Of a DNA stretch of 33,161 bases, positions 10,643 through 23,557 are shown in pieces. Within the stretch, counting starts at the first letter, position 1, and the number at the start of each line of letters is the position of its first letter. The notes beneath the pieces are model-generated. The model had not been told where the DNA came from and made no database searches. It was given only the letters and a program-made list of their open reading frames with translations. The DNA is taken from positions 1 to 33,161 of the forward strand of contig JAIFLB010000113.1 of NCBI GenBank assembly GCA_020049245.1. The letters are read 5' to 3'. The translations under genes were made by a program, and so were the position numbers. This DNA is from Betaproteobacteria bacterium. Lineage in GTDB: Bacteria; Pseudomonadota; Gammaproteobacteria; Burkholderiales; Thiobacillaceae.

Positions 10643-11530
10643 GTGGCATATGACAGCTTGATGGTGTTCACCGGCAATGCCCATCCCAAGCTTGCCGAGG
10701 ATGTGGTGCGTCATCTCAACATGCGTTTGGGGCGCGCGACTGTGGGGCGGTTTTCCGACGGTGAAGTCAACGTCGAAATCATGGAAAACGTGCGCGGCAA
10801 GGATGTGTTTGTGCTGCAGTCCACCTGTGAACCTACCAACGACAGCCTGATGGAAATCATGCTGATGGTGGATGCGTTACGACGTGCATCGGCGGGCCGG
10901 ATTACGGCTGCCATTCCCTATTTTGGTTATGCCCGACAGGATCGCGGCGTCAAACGCGTGCTGACGATGGATCTGCACTCCGATCAGATTCAAGGTTTCT
11001 TCGATATCCCGGTCGATAACATCTATTCCACGCCGATTTTGATGGGCGATATCTGGAAGCAGAATTACGACAATCTGATGGTAGTTTCACCCGATGTCGG
11101 CGGTGTAGTGCGCGCGCGCGCTGTAGCCAAGCGCCTGGAGTGCGAGCTCGCCATCATCGACAAACGGCGGCCGAAACCGAACGTGGCCAAGGTGATGAAT
11201 ATCATCGGTGATGTCAAAGACCGCACCTGCTTGATCATGGATGACATGGTCGATACCGCCAATACATTATGCGAAGCAGCCAACGCGTTGAAAATGAATG
11301 GCGCCAAGCGGGTGATCGCTTATTGCACTCATGCAGTGTTGTCGGGTAGCGCGGTTGAGCGCGTGAATAATTCCGCGCTGGATGAGTTGGTGGTGACCGA
11401 CACGATTCCGTTGCGGGATGAGGCTCGAGCAACAAGCCGGATTCGCCAGCTTTCGGTGGCGAATTTGATGGCCGAAACCATCCGGCGTATTAGTGATGAA
11501 GATTCTGTGAGTTCGTTATTCAGCGAATAA
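10643..11530 (+). CDS. prs: ribose-phosphate pyrophosphokinase, with apparent internal in-frame deletion
   Basis: GTG start; [65 protein letters not shown]; 295 aa because about 21 residues are missing after GYARQDR. Confidence 0.93.
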   Translation: MAYDSLMVFTGNAHPKLAEDVVRHLNMRLGRATVGRFSDGEVNVEIMENVRGKDVFVLQSTCEPTNDSLMEIMLMVDALRRASAGRITAAIPYFGYARQDRGVKRVLTMDLHSDQIQGFFDIPVDNIYSTPILMGDIWKQNYDNLMVVSPDVGGVVRARAVAKRLECELAIIDKRRPKPNVAKVMNIIGDVKDRTCLIMDDMVDTANTLCEAANALKMNGAKRVIAYCTHAVLSGSAVERVNNSALDELVVTDTIPLRDEARATSRIRQLSVANLMAETIRRISDEDSVSSLFSE

Positions 11531-11590
11531 CGCGCTTTTTGTTGGGTCGCCTGGTCGCGGGGGCCCTTTTCCAACCGTAAGGAGCAAGAC

Positions 11591-12196
11591 ATGAGTATCG
11601 AAATGAATGCAATGAAGCGTGATGCGCAGGGCACCGGAGCGAGCCGCCGCCTGCGTCGCGCCGGCCGGGTTCCCGGCATCGTTTATGGTGGCGGTAGCGT
11701 CGCCCAGGCTGTCGACCTGAACCATAAGGAGTTGTTCTTTGGCCTGAAGAATGAAGCTTTCCATTCTTCCGTGCTGACGCTCAACATCGATGGCGCCAAG
11801 GAACCTGTGCTGCTGCGTGATTTCCAGATGCACCCATACAAGCCGCTAGTGCTTCACATTGACTTCCAGCGCGTTGATGCCAACCAGAAGATTCACATGA
11901 AGGTGCCGCTGCATTTCGTCAATTCAGAGGTTGCCCCGGGTGTGAAGCTCGCTGGCGGTGTCGTTAGCCATCTGATGACCGAAGCGGAAGTGCAGTGTCT
12001 GCCGTCCGCATTGCCTGAGTTCATCGAAGTCGATCTGTCCAAGCTGGAAGCTGGTCAAACCATCCATCTGTCCGATTTGCCATTGCCGGCGGGAGTTGAA
12101 TTTTCCTCCCTGTCGCGTGGTGAAGATCAGGGCGTGGCCAACATTCTGGCGATCCGTGGTGGGGCGGCGGCGGATGAGGGTGCGACCGCAGCCTGA
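11591..12196 (+). CDS. rplY: 50S ribosomal protein L25/general stress protein Ctc
   Basis: 201 aa; [21 protein letters not shown]; located between prs and pth. Confidence 0.95.
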   Translation: MSIEMNAMKRDAQGTGASRRLRRAGRVPGIVYGGGSVAQAVDLNHKELFFGLKNEAFHSSVLTLNIDGAKEPVLLRDFQMHPYKPLVLHIDFQRVDANQKIHMKVPLHFVNSEVAPGVKLAGGVVSHLMTEAEVQCLPSALPEFIEVDLSKLEAGQTIHLSDLPLPAGVEFSSLSRGEDQGVANILAIRGGAAADEGATAA

Positions 12197-12229
12197 TCGT
12201 ATTGCTGATTGCCGAGCTATCCTAGTCCG

Positions 12230-12874
12230 ATGCAGGTCAAGCCTCGCCTGATCGTCGGATTGGGCAACCCCGGCGCTGAATACGCTGAAACCCGGCATAA
12301 CGCCGGGTTTTGGTTTTGTGAGCGTCTCTCCGCCAGGTTGGGCATCCAGTTTTCGAATGAATCCCGCTTTCATGGCCGGGTCGCGCATGCGCGCGATGCT
12401 CGCGTATGGTTGCTGATGCCGCAGGTTTTCATGAATCGTTCAGGGATGGCGGTTGGCGCGCTGGCACGTTTCCATCGCATCGAGCCGGCCGAAATTCTGG
12501 TGGTACATGACGAACTGGATATTCCTCCCGGCCAACTTCGTCTGAAATTTGGCGGCGGAGCAGGTGGCCATAATGGTTTGAAGGATATTTCGGCGCATCT
12601 CGGTACCCAGGACTACTGGCGGTTGCGCATTGGAATCGGCCACCCCGGCGATCGGAATGAAGTCGTGAACTTTGTTTTGAAACCGCCGCGACGGGAAGAA
12701 CAGCTAGAAATTGATGGTGCAGTCAGCCAAGCCGTCGATCTCTGGCCGCTACTCGAAAAGGCCGAATGGAACGCGGCCATGAAGCAGGCGAATACCAAGC
12801 CCACCGCCAACCCCCCAGCCAAGCCAGCAGCACTTCCGGCTGCACCAAAAATTAGCAAGGAAACTTCAGCATGA
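12230..12874 (+). CDS. pth: peptidyl-tRNA hydrolase
   Basis: [51 protein letters not shown]. Confidence 0.96.
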   Translation: MQVKPRLIVGLGNPGAEYAETRHNAGFWFCERLSARLGIQFSNESRFHGRVAHARDARVWLLMPQVFMNRSGMAVGALARFHRIEPAEILVVHDELDIPPGQLRLKFGGGAGGHNGLKDISAHLGTQDYWRLRIGIGHPGDRNEVVNFVLKPPRREEQLEIDGAVSQAVDLWPLLEKAEWNAAMKQANTKPTANPPAKPAALPAAPKISKETSA

Positions 12875-13962
12875 GTCTGAAATGCGGCATCGTCGGTTTG
12901 CCCAACGTGGGCAAATCCACTCTTTTCAATGCCCTGACCAAGGCGGGTATTGCGGCGGAGAACTATCCCTTCTGCACCATCGAGCCCAATGTCGGCATCG
13001 TCGAGGTACCGGATCCGCGTATGGCGCAGTTGGCGGCGATCGTGAAACCGCAGCGGATGGTGCCGGCAATCGTTGAGTTCGTCGATATTGCGGGATTGGT
13101 GGCCGGCGCGAGCAAGGGCGAAGGCCTGGGAAATCAGTTTCTCGCCAATATTCGTGAGACCGACGCCATCGTCAATGTCGTGCGATGTTTTGAAGACGAC
13201 AACGTCATCCATGTCGCTGGCCGCATCGATCCGATATCTGACATCGAGGTGATCCTGACGGAACTTGCCCTGGCTGACCTGGGCACGGTCGAGAAAGCGC
13301 ACCATCGCGACAGCAAAAAGGCGCGTGCTGGTGAGAAGGATGCAATCAAGCTGCTCGCGATCTACGACAAGCTGTTGCCGCATCTGAATGAAGCCAAGCC
13401 GGCGCGCAGCCTGGGGCTGAGCGATGAGGAAAAGGCAATGCTTGCGCCGCTCTGTCTGATGACCATCAAGCCGGCGATGTATGTGGCAAATGTGGCGGAG
13501 GACGGCTTCGACAATAATCCCCATCTGGATCGTCTGAAGAAATTGGCCGAAACCGAAGGTGCGCCAGTGGTCGCGGTATGTGCTGCCATCGAGGCGGAAA
13601 TCGCAAGTCTGGAAGAAGCTGACAGGCTTGAATTTCTTGAGTCGATGGGGCTGCATGAGCCAGGTCTGGATCGTCTGATTCGCGCTGGGTATGACCTACT
13701 TGGATTGCAGACCTATTTCACTGCGGGAGTTAAGGAGGTGCGCGCCTGGACTATCCATAAGGGCGACACCGCTCCGCAGGCGGCAGGTGTGATCCATACA
13801 GATTTTGAACGCGGATTCATTCGTGCCCAGACCATTTCTTTTGAGGATTTCATCGCATATGGCGGTGAGCAAGGCGCGAAAGAAGCTGGGAAAATGCGGT
13901 CTGAAGGCAAGGAATATGTTGTCAAAGATGGCGACGTTCTCAATTTCCTGTTCAATGTCTGA
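12871..13962 (+). CDS. ychF: redox-regulated ATPase YchF (Obg family)
   Basis: [43 protein letters not shown]-terminal [18 protein letters not shown]. Confidence 0.97.
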   Translation: MSLKCGIVGLPNVGKSTLFNALTKAGIAAENYPFCTIEPNVGIVEVPDPRMAQLAAIVKPQRMVPAIVEFVDIAGLVAGASKGEGLGNQFLANIRETDAIVNVVRCFEDDNVIHVAGRIDPISDIEVILTELALADLGTVEKAHHRDSKKARAGEKDAIKLLAIYDKLLPHLNEAKPARSLGLSDEEKAMLAPLCLMTIKPAMYVANVAEDGFDNNPHLDRLKKLAETEGAPVVAVCAAIEAEIASLEEADRLEFLESMGLHEPGLDRLIRAGYDLLGLQTYFTAGVKEVRAWTIHKGDTAPQAAGVIHTDFERGFIRAQTISFEDFIAYGGEQGAKEAGKMRSEGKEYVVKDGDVLNFLFNV

Positions 13963-13991
13963 TTGACAAGTCAATTTGCGCCAATGATAAT
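13963..13991 (+). promoter_or_regulatory. Predicted sigma70-type promoter for the tRNA cluster
   Basis: TTGACA - 17 nt - GATAAT beginning just after the ychF stop, followed by GC-rich GCCGCGC discriminator. Confidence 0.75.
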
Positions 13992-14004
13992 GCCGCGCTT
14001 TCCA

Positions 14005-14089
14005 GGTGGGGTTCCCGAGCGGTCAAAGGGATCAGACTGTAAATCTGACGGCACTGCCTTCGAAGGTTCGAATCCTTCCCCCACCACCA
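14005..14089 (+). tRNA. tRNA-Tyr (GTA)
   Basis: GGTGGGG/CCCCACC acceptor, GTA anticodon in ACTGTAAAT, long variable arm, encoded CCA. Confidence 0.96.
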
Positions 14090-14095
14090 GATTAA

Positions 14096-14158
<63 letters not shown>

Positions 14159-14199
14159 GTTTGGCGGTAAGTTGAAATTGATTTGCTAGTAAAAGATAT

Positions 14200-14274
<75 letters not shown>

Positions 14275-14312
14275 GATTTTTGGATTGTATTTATTGTTTT
14301 GTTAGGGGATAG

Positions 14313-15457
<1,145 letters not shown>

Positions 15458-15473
15458 TCAAGGCTAAATAACC

Positions 15474-15785
15474 ATGCAAAGTCAAAAAATCAGAATCCGC
15501 CTCAAAGCCTACGATTACAAGTTGATCGATCAATCCGCAATGGAAATTGTTGATACAGCGAAACGCACCGGTGCTGTTGTCAAGGGACCGGTTCCGTTGC
15601 CTACCTCGATTGAGCGGTTTGATATCCTGCGCTCACCTCACGTTAATAAGTCCTCACGGGATCAACTTGAAATTCGGACACACAAGCGTTTGATGGATAT
15701 TGTCGATCCGACAGACAAAACGGTTGATGCTTTGATGAAACTTGATCTTCCTGCTGGCGTAGATGTCGAAATCAAGTTACAGTAA
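15474..15785 (+). CDS. rpsJ: 30S ribosomal protein S10
   Basis: [41 protein letters not shown]. Confidence 0.98.
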   Translation: MQSQKIRIRLKAYDYKLIDQSAMEIVDTAKRTGAVVKGPVPLPTSIERFDILRSPHVNKSSRDQLEIRTHKRLMDIVDPTDKTVDALMKLDLPAGVDVEIKLQ

Positions 15786-15865
15786 CTAGCTGTGTAAATG
15801 GAGCGTAAGGCTCTAATTGTAAATCTGCCGGCCAATTGAAGTCGGCACCTAATGAGGATAACAAA

Positions 15866-16510
15866 ATGAGTTTAGGCCTTGTCGGTCGCAAGATCGGCAT
15901 GACCCGCATTTTTACCGAGGATGGTGTTTCGATCCCGGTGACAGTGCTGGACGTGTCAAATAATCGCGTAAGCCAGGTCAAAACACCTGTAATCGATGGC
16001 TACTCTGCCCTTCAGGTTGCTTTTGGCTTGCGTAAACCCAGTCGAATTACAAAACCTGTGGCTGGTCATCTAGCGAAATCCGGTGTCGATGCGGCTATTG
16101 GCATGATGGAGTTTCTTGTCGATGCAGAGACGTCTTCTGCATATCAACCGGGAACATCTGTTTCTGTTGAAATATTTTCTGCTGGTCAAATGGTTGATGT
16201 ATCGGGCGTCACCCAGGGTAAGGGTTTCGCAGGAACGATTAAGCGCCATCATTTCAAATCCCAGCGCGCCACCCACGGTAACTCACGCTCCCACAATGTT
16301 CCTGGCTCAATTGGTCAGGCGCAGGATCCGGGCCGGATTTTCCCGGGTAAGCGGATGTCGGGTCATCTTGGCGCCGTAAATAGAACTATTCAGAATCTGG
16401 AAATAGTCCGTGTGGATCTTGAGCGTCAATTGCTTCTCATAAAGGGTGCCGTACCGGGTTCCAAGGGTGGTGATGTGGTTGTTCGCCCTGCAGTTAAAGG
16501 GGGCCTGTGA
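15866..16510 (+). CDS. rplC: 50S ribosomal protein L3
   Basis: [46 protein letters not shown]. Confidence 0.97.
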   Translation: MSLGLVGRKIGMTRIFTEDGVSIPVTVLDVSNNRVSQVKTPVIDGYSALQVAFGLRKPSRITKPVAGHLAKSGVDAAIGMMEFLVDAETSSAYQPGTSVSVEIFSAGQMVDVSGVTQGKGFAGTIKRHHFKSQRATHGNSRSHNVPGSIGQAQDPGRIFPGKRMSGHLGAVNRTIQNLEIVRVDLERQLLLIKGAVPGSKGGDVVVRPAVKGGL

Positions 16511-17133
16511 TGGAACTTCAGCTTATCAATGACCAGGGTCAGAGTGCCGGTGTTGTTGCTGCTTCGGATGCCGTGTTCGGTCGTGAATATAACGAGGCAT
16601 TGGTGCATCAGTTGATCACTGCTTTCTTGGCAAATGCCAGAACGGGTGACCGAGCACAGCTTACGCGTGCTGAAGTACGCCACAGCACCAAAAAACCCTT
16701 TAAACAAAAGGGTACTGGACGAGCGCGCGCAGGTATGACCTCGTCTCCCATTTGGCGTGGTGGTGGCCGTGCGTTCCCGAATAAGCCTGATGAAAACTTT
16801 ACTCAAAAAGTAAATAGGAAAATGTATCGCGCGGGTATCGCGTCAATTTTTTCCAAACTTGTTCAGGATGGTCGCTTGTCGGTAGTGGAAACTTTGGGTG
16901 TGGATTCTCCTCGCACCAAAATTCTGGCTGGTAAATTAAAGAATTATGGGATCGCTGATCGCGTCCTAATCATTGATTCTGTGGTTGATGATAATTTGTG
17001 GCTATCAGCGCGGAATATGCATCAAGTACTCGTTCTTGAGCCGCATCAAGCTGATCCTGTGAGTTTGGTTCGCTACGACCGAGTACTTATGACTCGCGAA
17101 GCCGTCAAGTCTATCGAGGAGATGTATTCATGA
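16507..17133 (+). CDS. rplD: 50S ribosomal protein L4
   Basis: [32 protein letters not shown]. Confidence 0.97.
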   Translation: MMELQLINDQGQSAGVVAASDAVFGREYNEALVHQLITAFLANARTGDRAQLTRAEVRHSTKKPFKQKGTGRARAGMTSSPIWRGGGRAFPNKPDENFTQKVNRKMYRAGIASIFSKLVQDGRLSVVETLGVDSPRTKILAGKLKNYGIADRVLIIDSVVDDNLWLSARNMHQVLVLEPHQADPVSLVRYDRVLMTREAVKSIEEMYS

Positions 17134-17441
17134 AAACCGCGCCGATGAAAGAAGAGCGTCTGCTGCAGGTGATCCTCGCTCCGGTTATTTCGGAAAAAGC
17201 GACCATGCTGGCGGATAAGCGCGAACAAGTCATTTTCCGCGTGGCCACAACGGCTACCAAGCCGGAAGTTAAAGCTGCTGTCGAATTGCTATTTAAGGTT
17301 CAGGTCAAGGCCGTAAATCTCCTGAACGTCAAGGGCAAGAATAAGCGCTTCGGGCGTTTCAATGGCTCGCGGGCTAGTTGGAAAAAGGCATTTGTGTGCC
17401 TTCAGCCTGGTCAAGAACTTAACTTTGCAGCTGGAGAATAA
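17130..17441 (+). CDS. rplW: 50S ribosomal protein L23
   Basis: [41 protein letters not shown]. Confidence 0.96.
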   Translation: MKTAPMKEERLLQVILAPVISEKATMLADKREQVIFRVATTATKPEVKAAVELLFKVQVKAVNLLNVKGKNKRFGRFNGSRASWKKAFVCLQPGQELNFAAGE

Positions 17442-17443
17442 TC

Positions 17444-18268
17444 ATGTTGGTTAAAGTTAAACCGACCTCCGCTGGACGGCGTGCTGTTGTCAAGGTAGTC
17501 ACTCCAGGTTTGCACAAGGGCAAGCCTATTGCCAGTCTTGTCGAAAAGCAGAATCGTAAGTCCGGCCGAAACAATAATGGTCATATTACAACCCGGCACA
17601 AGGGTGGTGGTCATAAGCAGCATTATCGCTTGGTCGATTTCAAGCGAAACAAAGATGGCATTGCGGCCAAGGTGGAACGGATCGAATACGATCCTAATCG
17701 CAGTGCACATTTGGCTTTGCTGTGTTATGCAGATGGTGAACGCCGTTACATCATTGCACCGCGTGGAGTTGAAGTGGGTGCAAGTCTGATCAGTGGATCC
17801 GAAGCGCCAATCAAACCGGGTAATTGCCTGCCATTGCGCAACATTCCTGTTGGTTCAACGATCCACTGTATCGAAATGCTGCCTGGCAAGGGTGCACAGT
17901 TGTCACGTTCGGCAGGTACTAGCGTTCAATTGCTTGCCCGCGAAGGAACCTATGCGCAGCTTCGTTTGCGTTCAGGTGAAATCCGCAAGGTACATATCGA
18001 TTGCCGTGCAACTCTTGGCGAAGTGGGCAATGAAGAGCATAGCCTGCGGTCTTATGGAAAAGCGGGTGCGATGCGTTGGCGTGGTATCCGCCCGACGGTC
18101 CGTGGCACGGTAATGAACCCTGTTGATCACCCGCACGGTGGTGGTGAAGGTCGGACTGGCGAAGGCCGCGTTCCTGTATCTCCTTGGGGGCAGCCGACCA
18201 AGGGCTACCGTACTCGTAACAACAAGCGTACCGATGGCATGATCGTGCGTCGCCGTCACAAAGCTTAA
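17444..18268 (+). CDS. rplB: 50S ribosomal protein L2
   Basis: [38 protein letters not shown]. Confidence 0.98.
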   Translation: MLVKVKPTSAGRRAVVKVVTPGLHKGKPIASLVEKQNRKSGRNNNGHITTRHKGGGHKQHYRLVDFKRNKDGIAAKVERIEYDPNRSAHLALLCYADGERRYIIAPRGVEVGASLISGSEAPIKPGNCLPLRNIPVGSTIHCIEMLPGKGAQLSRSAGTSVQLLAREGTYAQLRLRSGEIRKVHIDCRATLGEVGNEEHSLRSYGKAGAMRWRGIRPTVRGTVMNPVDHPHGGGEGRTGEGRVPVSPWGQPTKGYRTRNNKRTDGMIVRRRHKA

Positions 18269-18281
18269 AGGGTGAGATGAA

Positions 18282-18560
18282 ATGGCTCGTTCTGTAAAAA
18301 AAGGCCCCTTTGTTGATGGGCACCTCATCAAGAAAATCCAAACGGCAATCGCTGCTGGTGACAAAAAACCAATCAAAACCTGGTCACGTCGATCGACTGT
18401 CCTGCCTGATTTCATTGGTCTGACCGTTGCAGTACATAACGGTAAACAGCATATCCCCGTATATGTGACTGAAAATATGGTTGGCCACAAACTTGGTGAA
18501 TTCTCTTTGACGCGTACCTTTAAAGGTCACGCCGCCGATAAGAAAACCAAGAAGAAATAA
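18282..18560 (+). CDS. rpsS: 30S ribosomal protein S19
   Basis: [38 protein letters not shown]. Confidence 0.98.
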   Translation: MARSVKKGPFVDGHLIKKIQTAIAAGDKKPIKTWSRRSTVLPDFIGLTVAVHNGKQHIPVYVTENMVGHKLGEFSLTRTFKGHAADKKTKKK

Positions 18561-18571
18561 GGAGAAACGTG

Positions 18572-18901
18572 ATGCAAGTTTCAGCAATATTGCGCGGTAC
18601 ACGACTATCTTCACAGAAAGCGCGTTTAGTTGCCGATATGGTGCGTGGCAAGCCGGTAGATCAGGCATTGAACATTCTCGCCTTCTCTCCCCAGAAAGCA
18701 GCATTCACCATTAAGAAGGTTCTCGAATCAGCAATAGCCAATGCCGAGCATAACGAAGGTGCTGACATTGACGAATTGAATGTCAAGACTATCTTTGTTG
18801 ATCAGGGGCCCAGCTTGAAGCGCTTCACTGCGCGAGCCAAGGGACGAGGAAATCGGATTGTTAAACCGACTTGTCACATTACCGTGACAGTTGGCGACTG
18901 A
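18572..18901 (+). CDS. rplV: 50S ribosomal protein L22
   Basis: [29 protein letters not shown]. Confidence 0.97.
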   Translation: MQVSAILRGTRLSSQKARLVADMVRGKPVDQALNILAFSPQKAAFTIKKVLESAIANAEHNEGADIDELNVKTIFVDQGPSLKRFTARAKGRGNRIVKPTCHITVTVGD

Positions 18902-18911
18902 GAGAAACCAA

Positions 18912-19616
18912 ATGGGACAGAAAATACATCCGATTGGCTTCCGGCTAAGTGTTAACCGTGGCTGGACATCGAAGTGGTTTGCTAACAGTAAGAACTTCGC
19001 TACAACTTTGAATGAAGACATCAAGGTACGTGAATTTCTGAAGAAGAAACTTGCGCATGCATCGATCAGCAAGATTGTGATTGAACGACCCGCCAAGAAT
19101 GCAAGAATTACTCTCTATTCATCACGTCCTGGGGTGGTCATTGGCAAAAAGGGCGAAGATATTGAATCGCTACGTAAGCAGTTAAATGCATTGATCTCAG
19201 TTCCTGTTACTTTGAATATTGAGGAAGTTAGGAAACCTGAAATCGATGCCCAGTTGATCTCCGATTCGATCGCCAACCAACTGGAAAAGCGCATCATGTT
19301 CCGTCGTGCGATGAAACGCGCGATGCAGAATGCCATGCGTTTCGGTGCTCAAGGCATCAAGATCATGTCCGCCGGTCGCTTGAATGGCGCCGAGATTGCA
19401 CGTACCGAATGGTATCGCGAAGGTCGTGTGCCGCTTCACACTTTGCGTGCCGATATCGATTATGGTTTTTCAGAAGCCAGCACAACTTACGGCATCATCG
19501 GTATCAAGGTATGGGTCTACAAGGGTGAGAACCTCGGAAACGGCGAGAAGCCGGTTGCAGCTCCGGAACCTGAACGTAGACCGCGTCGTCCTGCCAATCG
19601 TGCAGGCAAGGAGTAA
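18912..19616 (+). CDS. rpsC: 30S ribosomal protein S3
   Basis: [37 protein letters not shown]. Confidence 0.98.
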   Translation: MGQKIHPIGFRLSVNRGWTSKWFANSKNFATTLNEDIKVREFLKKKLAHASISKIVIERPAKNARITLYSSRPGVVIGKKGEDIESLRKQLNALISVPVTLNIEEVRKPEIDAQLISDSIANQLEKRIMFRRAMKRAMQNAMRFGAQGIKIMSAGRLNGAEIARTEWYREGRVPLHTLRADIDYGFSEASTTYGIIGIKVWVYKGENLGNGEKPVAAPEPERRPRRPANRAGKE

Positions 19617-19622
19617 TTAGAC

Positions 19623-20039
19623 ATGCTGCAACCCGCACGCAGAAAGTATCGCAAAGAGCAAAAGGGCCGTAATACCGGTCTGGCAACTCGTGGCGCGAAA
19701 GTTAGTTTTGGTGAGTTTGGTCTGAAGGCGATTGCCCGAGGTCGTATTACGGCGCGCCAGATCGAAGCTGCTCGTCGTGCCATGACCCGTCACATCAAGC
19801 GCGGTGGTCGTATCTGGATCAGGATATTCCCGGACAAGCCGATTTCACAAAAACCTGCCGAAGTCCGTATGGGTAACGGTAAGGGTAATCCCGAGTATTG
19901 GGTTGCTGAAATTCAGCCAGGCAAGGTTCTTTATGAAATGGAAGGTGTGACAGAGGAAATCGCTCGCGAAGCATTCCGTCTCGCTGCCGCCAAATTGCCC
20001 CTGGCCACCACCTTTGTTTCTCGTCATTTTGGGGTTTGA
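19623..20039 (+). CDS. rplP: 50S ribosomal protein L16
   Basis: [24 protein letters not shown]. Confidence 0.98.
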   Translation: MLQPARRKYRKEQKGRNTGLATRGAKVSFGEFGLKAIARGRITARQIEAARRAMTRHIKRGGRIWIRIFPDKPISQKPAEVRMGNGKGNPEYWVAEIQPGKVLYEMEGVTEEIAREAFRLAAAKLPLATTFVSRHFGV

Positions 20040-20040
20040 A

Positions 20041-20241
20041 ATGAATATCACCGATTTGCGCGCCAAGGATATGGCCGGTCTCAAGACCGAGTTGAAAGAA
20101 TTGCTGCGGGCACAGTTCAGCCTGCGCATGCAACTTTCCACCCAGCAAACCAACAAGACTCATGAGATTCGCCGGGTCCGGCGTGACATCGCGCGTGTGC
20201 GTACTGTCATGCAGCAAGCGAATTCCAAGGTCGGCAATTGA
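20041..20241 (+). CDS. rpmC: 50S ribosomal protein L29
   Basis: [31 protein letters not shown]. Confidence 0.95.
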   Translation: MNITDLRAKDMAGLKTELKELLRAQFSLRMQLSTQQTNKTHEIRRVRRDIARVRTVMQQANSKVGN

Positions 20242-20246
20242 AGAGT

Positions 20247-20525
20247 ATGACCATGAGCGAACAACAGATTGAAAATAGTGGTCGTTCACTGACTGGTACT
20301 GTGGTCAGTGACAAGATGAACAAGACAGTGACCGTTCTGGTCGAGCGGAAAGTCAAGCATCCGCTTTATGGCAAGATCATTCGTCTGTCAAAAAAATATC
20401 ATGCGCATGATGAGAACAACGATTTCCATCCCGGAGATATCGTGGTTATCGAAGAATGCCGTCCGATGTCCCGTACCAAAACCTGGAATGTTGCTCGTTT
20501 GGTGCAAAAGGCAGTCAACGTTTAA
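20247..20525 (+). CDS. rpsQ: 30S ribosomal protein S17
   Basis: [30 protein letters not shown]. Confidence 0.96.
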   Translation: MTMSEQQIENSGRSLTGTVVSDKMNKTVTVLVERKVKHPLYGKIIRLSKKYHAHDENNDFHPGDIVVIEECRPMSRTKTWNVARLVQKAVNV

Positions 20526-20531
20526 AACTGC

Positions 20532-20560
20532 TTGATTCAGTGGCTGGAGCATGTTAAAGT
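20532..20560 (+). promoter_or_regulatory. Predicted promoter in rpsQ-rplN gap (spc operon)
   Basis: TTGATT - 17 nt - TAAAGT; 4/6 match to each hexamer with ideal spacing. Confidence 0.5.
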
Positions 20561-20568
20561 GCTCAGCT

Positions 20569-20653
20569 ACCTGAGGCATTGCTCTCAGGTCCAATACGCC
20601 GCCTAGCGGCTTGTTTCAACCCGAACGGGATCCAAAACTACTCACGCTGTGAG
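20569..20653 (+). promoter_or_regulatory. Hairpin-rich leader upstream of rplN
   Basis: Consecutive inverted repeats: ACCTGAG/CTCAGGT (20569-20590), GCCGC-CTA-GCGGC (20598-20610), CCCG-AA-CGGG (20620-20629), CTCAC-GCT-GTGAG (20641-20653). Confidence 0.55.
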
Positions 20654-20670
20654 CAAGTTGGAGAGAAAAA

Positions 20671-21039
20671 ATGATCCAGATGCAGTCCAAGTTAGATGTG
20701 GCCGACAACACCGGTGCGCGCACGGTTATGTGCATCAAGGTATTGGGTGGCTCCAAGCGTCGTTATGCCAGTGTTGGCGATGTGATCAAGGTCAGTATCA
20801 AGGATGCTGCGCCGCGCGGTCGCGTCAAGAAGGGCGATGTTTACAACGCAGTGGTGGTTCGTACCGCCAAAGGTGTACGTCGCCCTGATGGTTCTTTGAT
20901 CAAATTTGACAACAATGCGGCCGTATTGCTCAACAACAAGCTTGAGCCGATTGGTACCCGCATTTTCGGGCCGGTAACGCGCGAGCTGCGTGGTGAGCGA
21001 TTCATGAAGATCGTTTCTCTTGCTCCCGAAGTTTTGTAG
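20671..21039 (+). CDS. rplN: 50S ribosomal protein L14
   Basis: [33 protein letters not shown]. Confidence 0.98.
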   Translation: MIQMQSKLDVADNTGARTVMCIKVLGGSKRRYASVGDVIKVSIKDAAPRGRVKKGDVYNAVVVRTAKGVRRPDGSLIKFDNNAAVLLNNKLEPIGTRIFGPVTRELRGERFMKIVSLAPEVL

Positions 21040-21048
21040 GGGTTGATG

Positions 21049-21363
21049 ATGCGCAAGATTCGTAAAGGTGATGAGGTTGTCGTGCTGACCGGCAAGGACA
21101 AGGGAAAGCGTGGGACGGTTCTGCGTGTGCTTGAGTCGGCGTTGGTGGTTGAGGGTGTCAATCGAGTGCGCAAGTCCGTCAAGCCGAATCCCATGAAGGG
21201 AACTACTGGTGGCTTCCAGGATAAAGACATGCCTATCAATGTCTCTAACGTTGCTCTGTTCAACTCTTTGACCGGCAAGGGTGATCGGGTTGGAATCAAG
21301 ACGCTCGAAGATGGTCGCCAAGTGCGCTTCTTCAAGTCCAATGGCGAAGTGGTGGATGCGTAA
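21049..21363 (+). CDS. rplX: 50S ribosomal protein L24
   Basis: [27 protein letters not shown] motif. Confidence 0.96.
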   Translation: MRKIRKGDEVVVLTGKDKGKRGTVLRVLESALVVEGVNRVRKSVKPNPMKGTTGGFQDKDMPINVSNVALFNSLTGKGDRVGIKTLEDGRQVRFFKSNGEVVDA

Positions 21364-21369
21364 GGATCG

Positions 21370-21912
21370 ATGATGGCCAGAATGCATGAGTTTTACAAGG
21401 ATACGGTTGCCAAGCAACTGACTGACCAATTCGGCTACAAATCGCCGATGCAGGTGCCACGCATCACCAAGATCACTCTGAATATGGGTGTCGGTGAAGC
21501 GGTCGGCGACAAGAAAGTCATGGATCATGCGGTTGGTGACATGCAAAAAATTGCTGGCCAGAAGCCGGTGGTGACGCTTTCCCGCAAATCCATTGCGGGT
21601 TTCAAAATTCGCGATCATTACCCGGTCGGTTGTATGGTCACGTTGCGTCGTGAGCAAATGTACGAATTTCTGGATCGTCTGATTACGGTAGCCATACCGC
21701 GGATTCGTGACTTCCGTGGTATCGGTGGCAAGGGCTTTGATGGCCGTGGAAACTACAACATGGGCGTCAAAGAACAAATCATATTCCCTGAAATTGAATA
21801 TGAAAAAATTGACGTACTGCGTGGCATGAATATCACCATCACCACGACGGCTAAAACAGACCAAGAAGCGCGTGCCTTGTTGTCCGCGTTCAAGTTCCCT
21901 TTCAAGAGTTGA
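21370..21912 (+). CDS. rplE: 50S ribosomal protein L5
   Basis: [39 protein letters not shown]. Confidence 0.97.
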   Translation: MMARMHEFYKDTVAKQLTDQFGYKSPMQVPRITKITLNMGVGEAVGDKKVMDHAVGDMQKIAGQKPVVTLSRKSIAGFKIRDHYPVGCMVTLRREQMYEFLDRLITVAIPRIRDFRGIGGKGFDGRGNYNMGVKEQIIFPEIEYEKIDVLRGMNITITTTAKTDQEARALLSAFKFPFKS

Positions 21913-21919
21913 GGTTGCA

Positions 21920-22225
21920 ATGGCACGTCTTTCCGTAATTAATCGTGAAGAAAAGCGGCGAAAAATGGTGAAGAAATTCGCCGCCAAGCGCCTGGCCCTG
22001 AAGGGCAAACTGTATGACGCAGCCTTGACTGATGATGAACGTCAATTGGCTCGCGCTCAGCTCGAAGCGCTTCCCCGGAACGCCAGCGAATGCCGTTTGC
22101 GTAACCGTTGCCAGATTACTGGTCGTCCGCGTGGTGTGTTTCGTAAATTCGGCCTGTGTCGTAACAAGATCCGCGAATACGCCATGAAGGGTGAGATTCC
22201 TGGTGTTGTCAAAGCCAGTTGGTAA
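21920..22225 (+). CDS. rpsN: 30S ribosomal protein S14
   Basis: [41 protein letters not shown]. Confidence 0.97.
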   Translation: MARLSVINREEKRRKMVKKFAAKRLALKGKLYDAALTDDERQLARAQLEALPRNASECRLRNRCQITGRPRGVFRKFGLCRNKIREYAMKGEIPGVVKASW

Positions 22226-22237
22226 GGAAGAAATGCT

Positions 22238-22633
22238 ATGAGCATGAGTGACCCCATTGCCGACATGTTGACCCGTATTCGTAACGGGCAAATGATCGAT
22301 AAAGAATCAGTAAGAATGCCTTCTTCAAAATTGAAGAAAGCGATTGCACAAGTATTGCGCGACGAAGGTTATATCGATGGCTTTCAGGTGCATGAAATGG
22401 GTGGTCTGCCGGAAATCGAGATCGCTCTGAAATATTATGCGGGTCGTCCGGTTATCGAAAAAATCGAACGCATCAGCAAGCCGGGTCTGCGTATTTACAA
22501 AGGCCGTGATCAGCTGCCCAAAGTCATGAACGGTCTGGGTGTGGCCATTCTCTCGACGTCGCAAGGCGTGATGACTGATCGAAAGGCGCGTTCGCTGGGT
22601 GTTGGCGGCGAAGTCTTGTGTGTCGTGGCCTAA
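22238..22633 (+). CDS. rpsH: 30S ribosomal protein S8
   Basis: [41 protein letters not shown]. Confidence 0.98.
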   Translation: MSMSDPIADMLTRIRNGQMIDKESVRMPSSKLKKAIAQVLRDEGYIDGFQVHEMGGLPEIEIALKYYAGRPVIEKIERISKPGLRIYKGRDQLPKVMNGLGVAILSTSQGVMTDRKARSLGVGGEVLCVVA

Positions 22634-22642
22634 GGATAAGAA

Positions 22643-23176
22643 ATGTCTCGCGTAGCTAAAAATCCTATTCCCGTCCTGGCCGGAGTTGAAGTCAAGGTCG
22701 AAGGTAATCTTGTATCCATCAAGGGTCCGCTGGGTACCTTGACCCAGGCTTTAACGTCTGGCGTGGGTGTTGAACAGGCCGATGGTTTCATTCACATCAG
22801 TGCCAATGACGATAGTCGTGAAACTCACGCAATGACCGGTACTGTTCGTGCGCTTCTTGCGAATATGGTGTTGGGCGTAACCAAGGGGTTTGAGCGTAAA
22901 TTAACTCTGGTTGGTGTCGGATATCGTGCTCAGGCGCAAGGTGACAAATTGAATTTGACTCTTGGTTTCTCGCACCCTGTTGAGCATCCTATGCCTGCCG
23001 GGATCAAGGTAGAAACGCCTACTCAGACCGAGATCATCATCAAGGGCATGGATAAGCAGGTTGTTGGTCAGGTTGCTGCCGACATTCGATCCTACCGTAA
23101 ACCGGAGCCTTACAAAGGCAAGGGTGTTCGGTATGCAAACGAAGTCGTGGCGCTTAAAGAGACCAAGAAGAAGTAA
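22643..23176 (+). CDS. rplF: 50S ribosomal protein L6
   Basis: [34 protein letters not shown]. Confidence 0.98.
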   Translation: MSRVAKNPIPVLAGVEVKVEGNLVSIKGPLGTLTQALTSGVGVEQADGFIHISANDDSRETHAMTGTVRALLANMVLGVTKGFERKLTLVGVGYRAQAQGDKLNLTLGFSHPVEHPMPAGIKVETPTQTEIIIKGMDKQVVGQVAADIRSYRKPEPYKGKGVRYANEVVALKETKKK

Positions 23177-23185
23177 TCAGGAGCT

Positions 23186-23545
23186 ATGGCAATGGATAAA
23201 AGAATTCGTCGTATTCGTAGATCGCGCAAGACGCGCGCAAAAATTGGGGAACTGGGTGCCATCCGGTTGTGCGTTCACCGCACGAATTCTCATATCTATG
23301 CACAAATCATTGATGCGACTGGTGGCAACGTCCTGACTTCTGCTTCCAGCCTGGAAAAGGGTTTTAAAGAGCAGAACAAATCAGGCTCCAACATCGCAGC
23401 GGCCAAATTGGTCGGCCAACTTGTCGCTGAGAAAGCCAAGAAGTTGGGTTTGGATAAAGTTTCTTTTGACCGTTCCGGTTTCGCTTTCCATGGCAGAGTC
23501 AAGGCTCTGGCGGAAGCAGCCCGCGAACATGGTCTGCAGTTTTAA
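23186..23545 (+). CDS. rplR: 50S ribosomal protein L18
   Basis: [47 protein letters not shown]. Confidence 0.97.
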   Translation: MAMDKRIRRIRRSRKTRAKIGELGAIRLCVHRTNSHIYAQIIDATGGNVLTSASSLEKGFKEQNKSGSNIAAAKLVGQLVAEKAKKLGLDKVSFDRSGFAFHGRVKALAEAAREHGLQF

Positions 23546-23557
23546 GCGAGGAAGATC

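Noticed and set aside
10409-10714. Minus-strand ORF 101 aa (..GEVGIEPTNAGIKIRCLTTWRLP..)
   Set aside because: Antisense read-through of tRNA-Gln; a familiar spurious translation.
12613-13656. Minus-strand ORF 347 aa
   Set aside because: Shadow of ychF/pth, whose protein products are unambiguous.
20692-22008. Minus-strand ORF 438 aa opposite rplN-rplX-rplE
   Set aside because: Fully antisense to three conserved ribosomal genes; composition (His/Arg/Asn-rich) typical of shadow ORFs.
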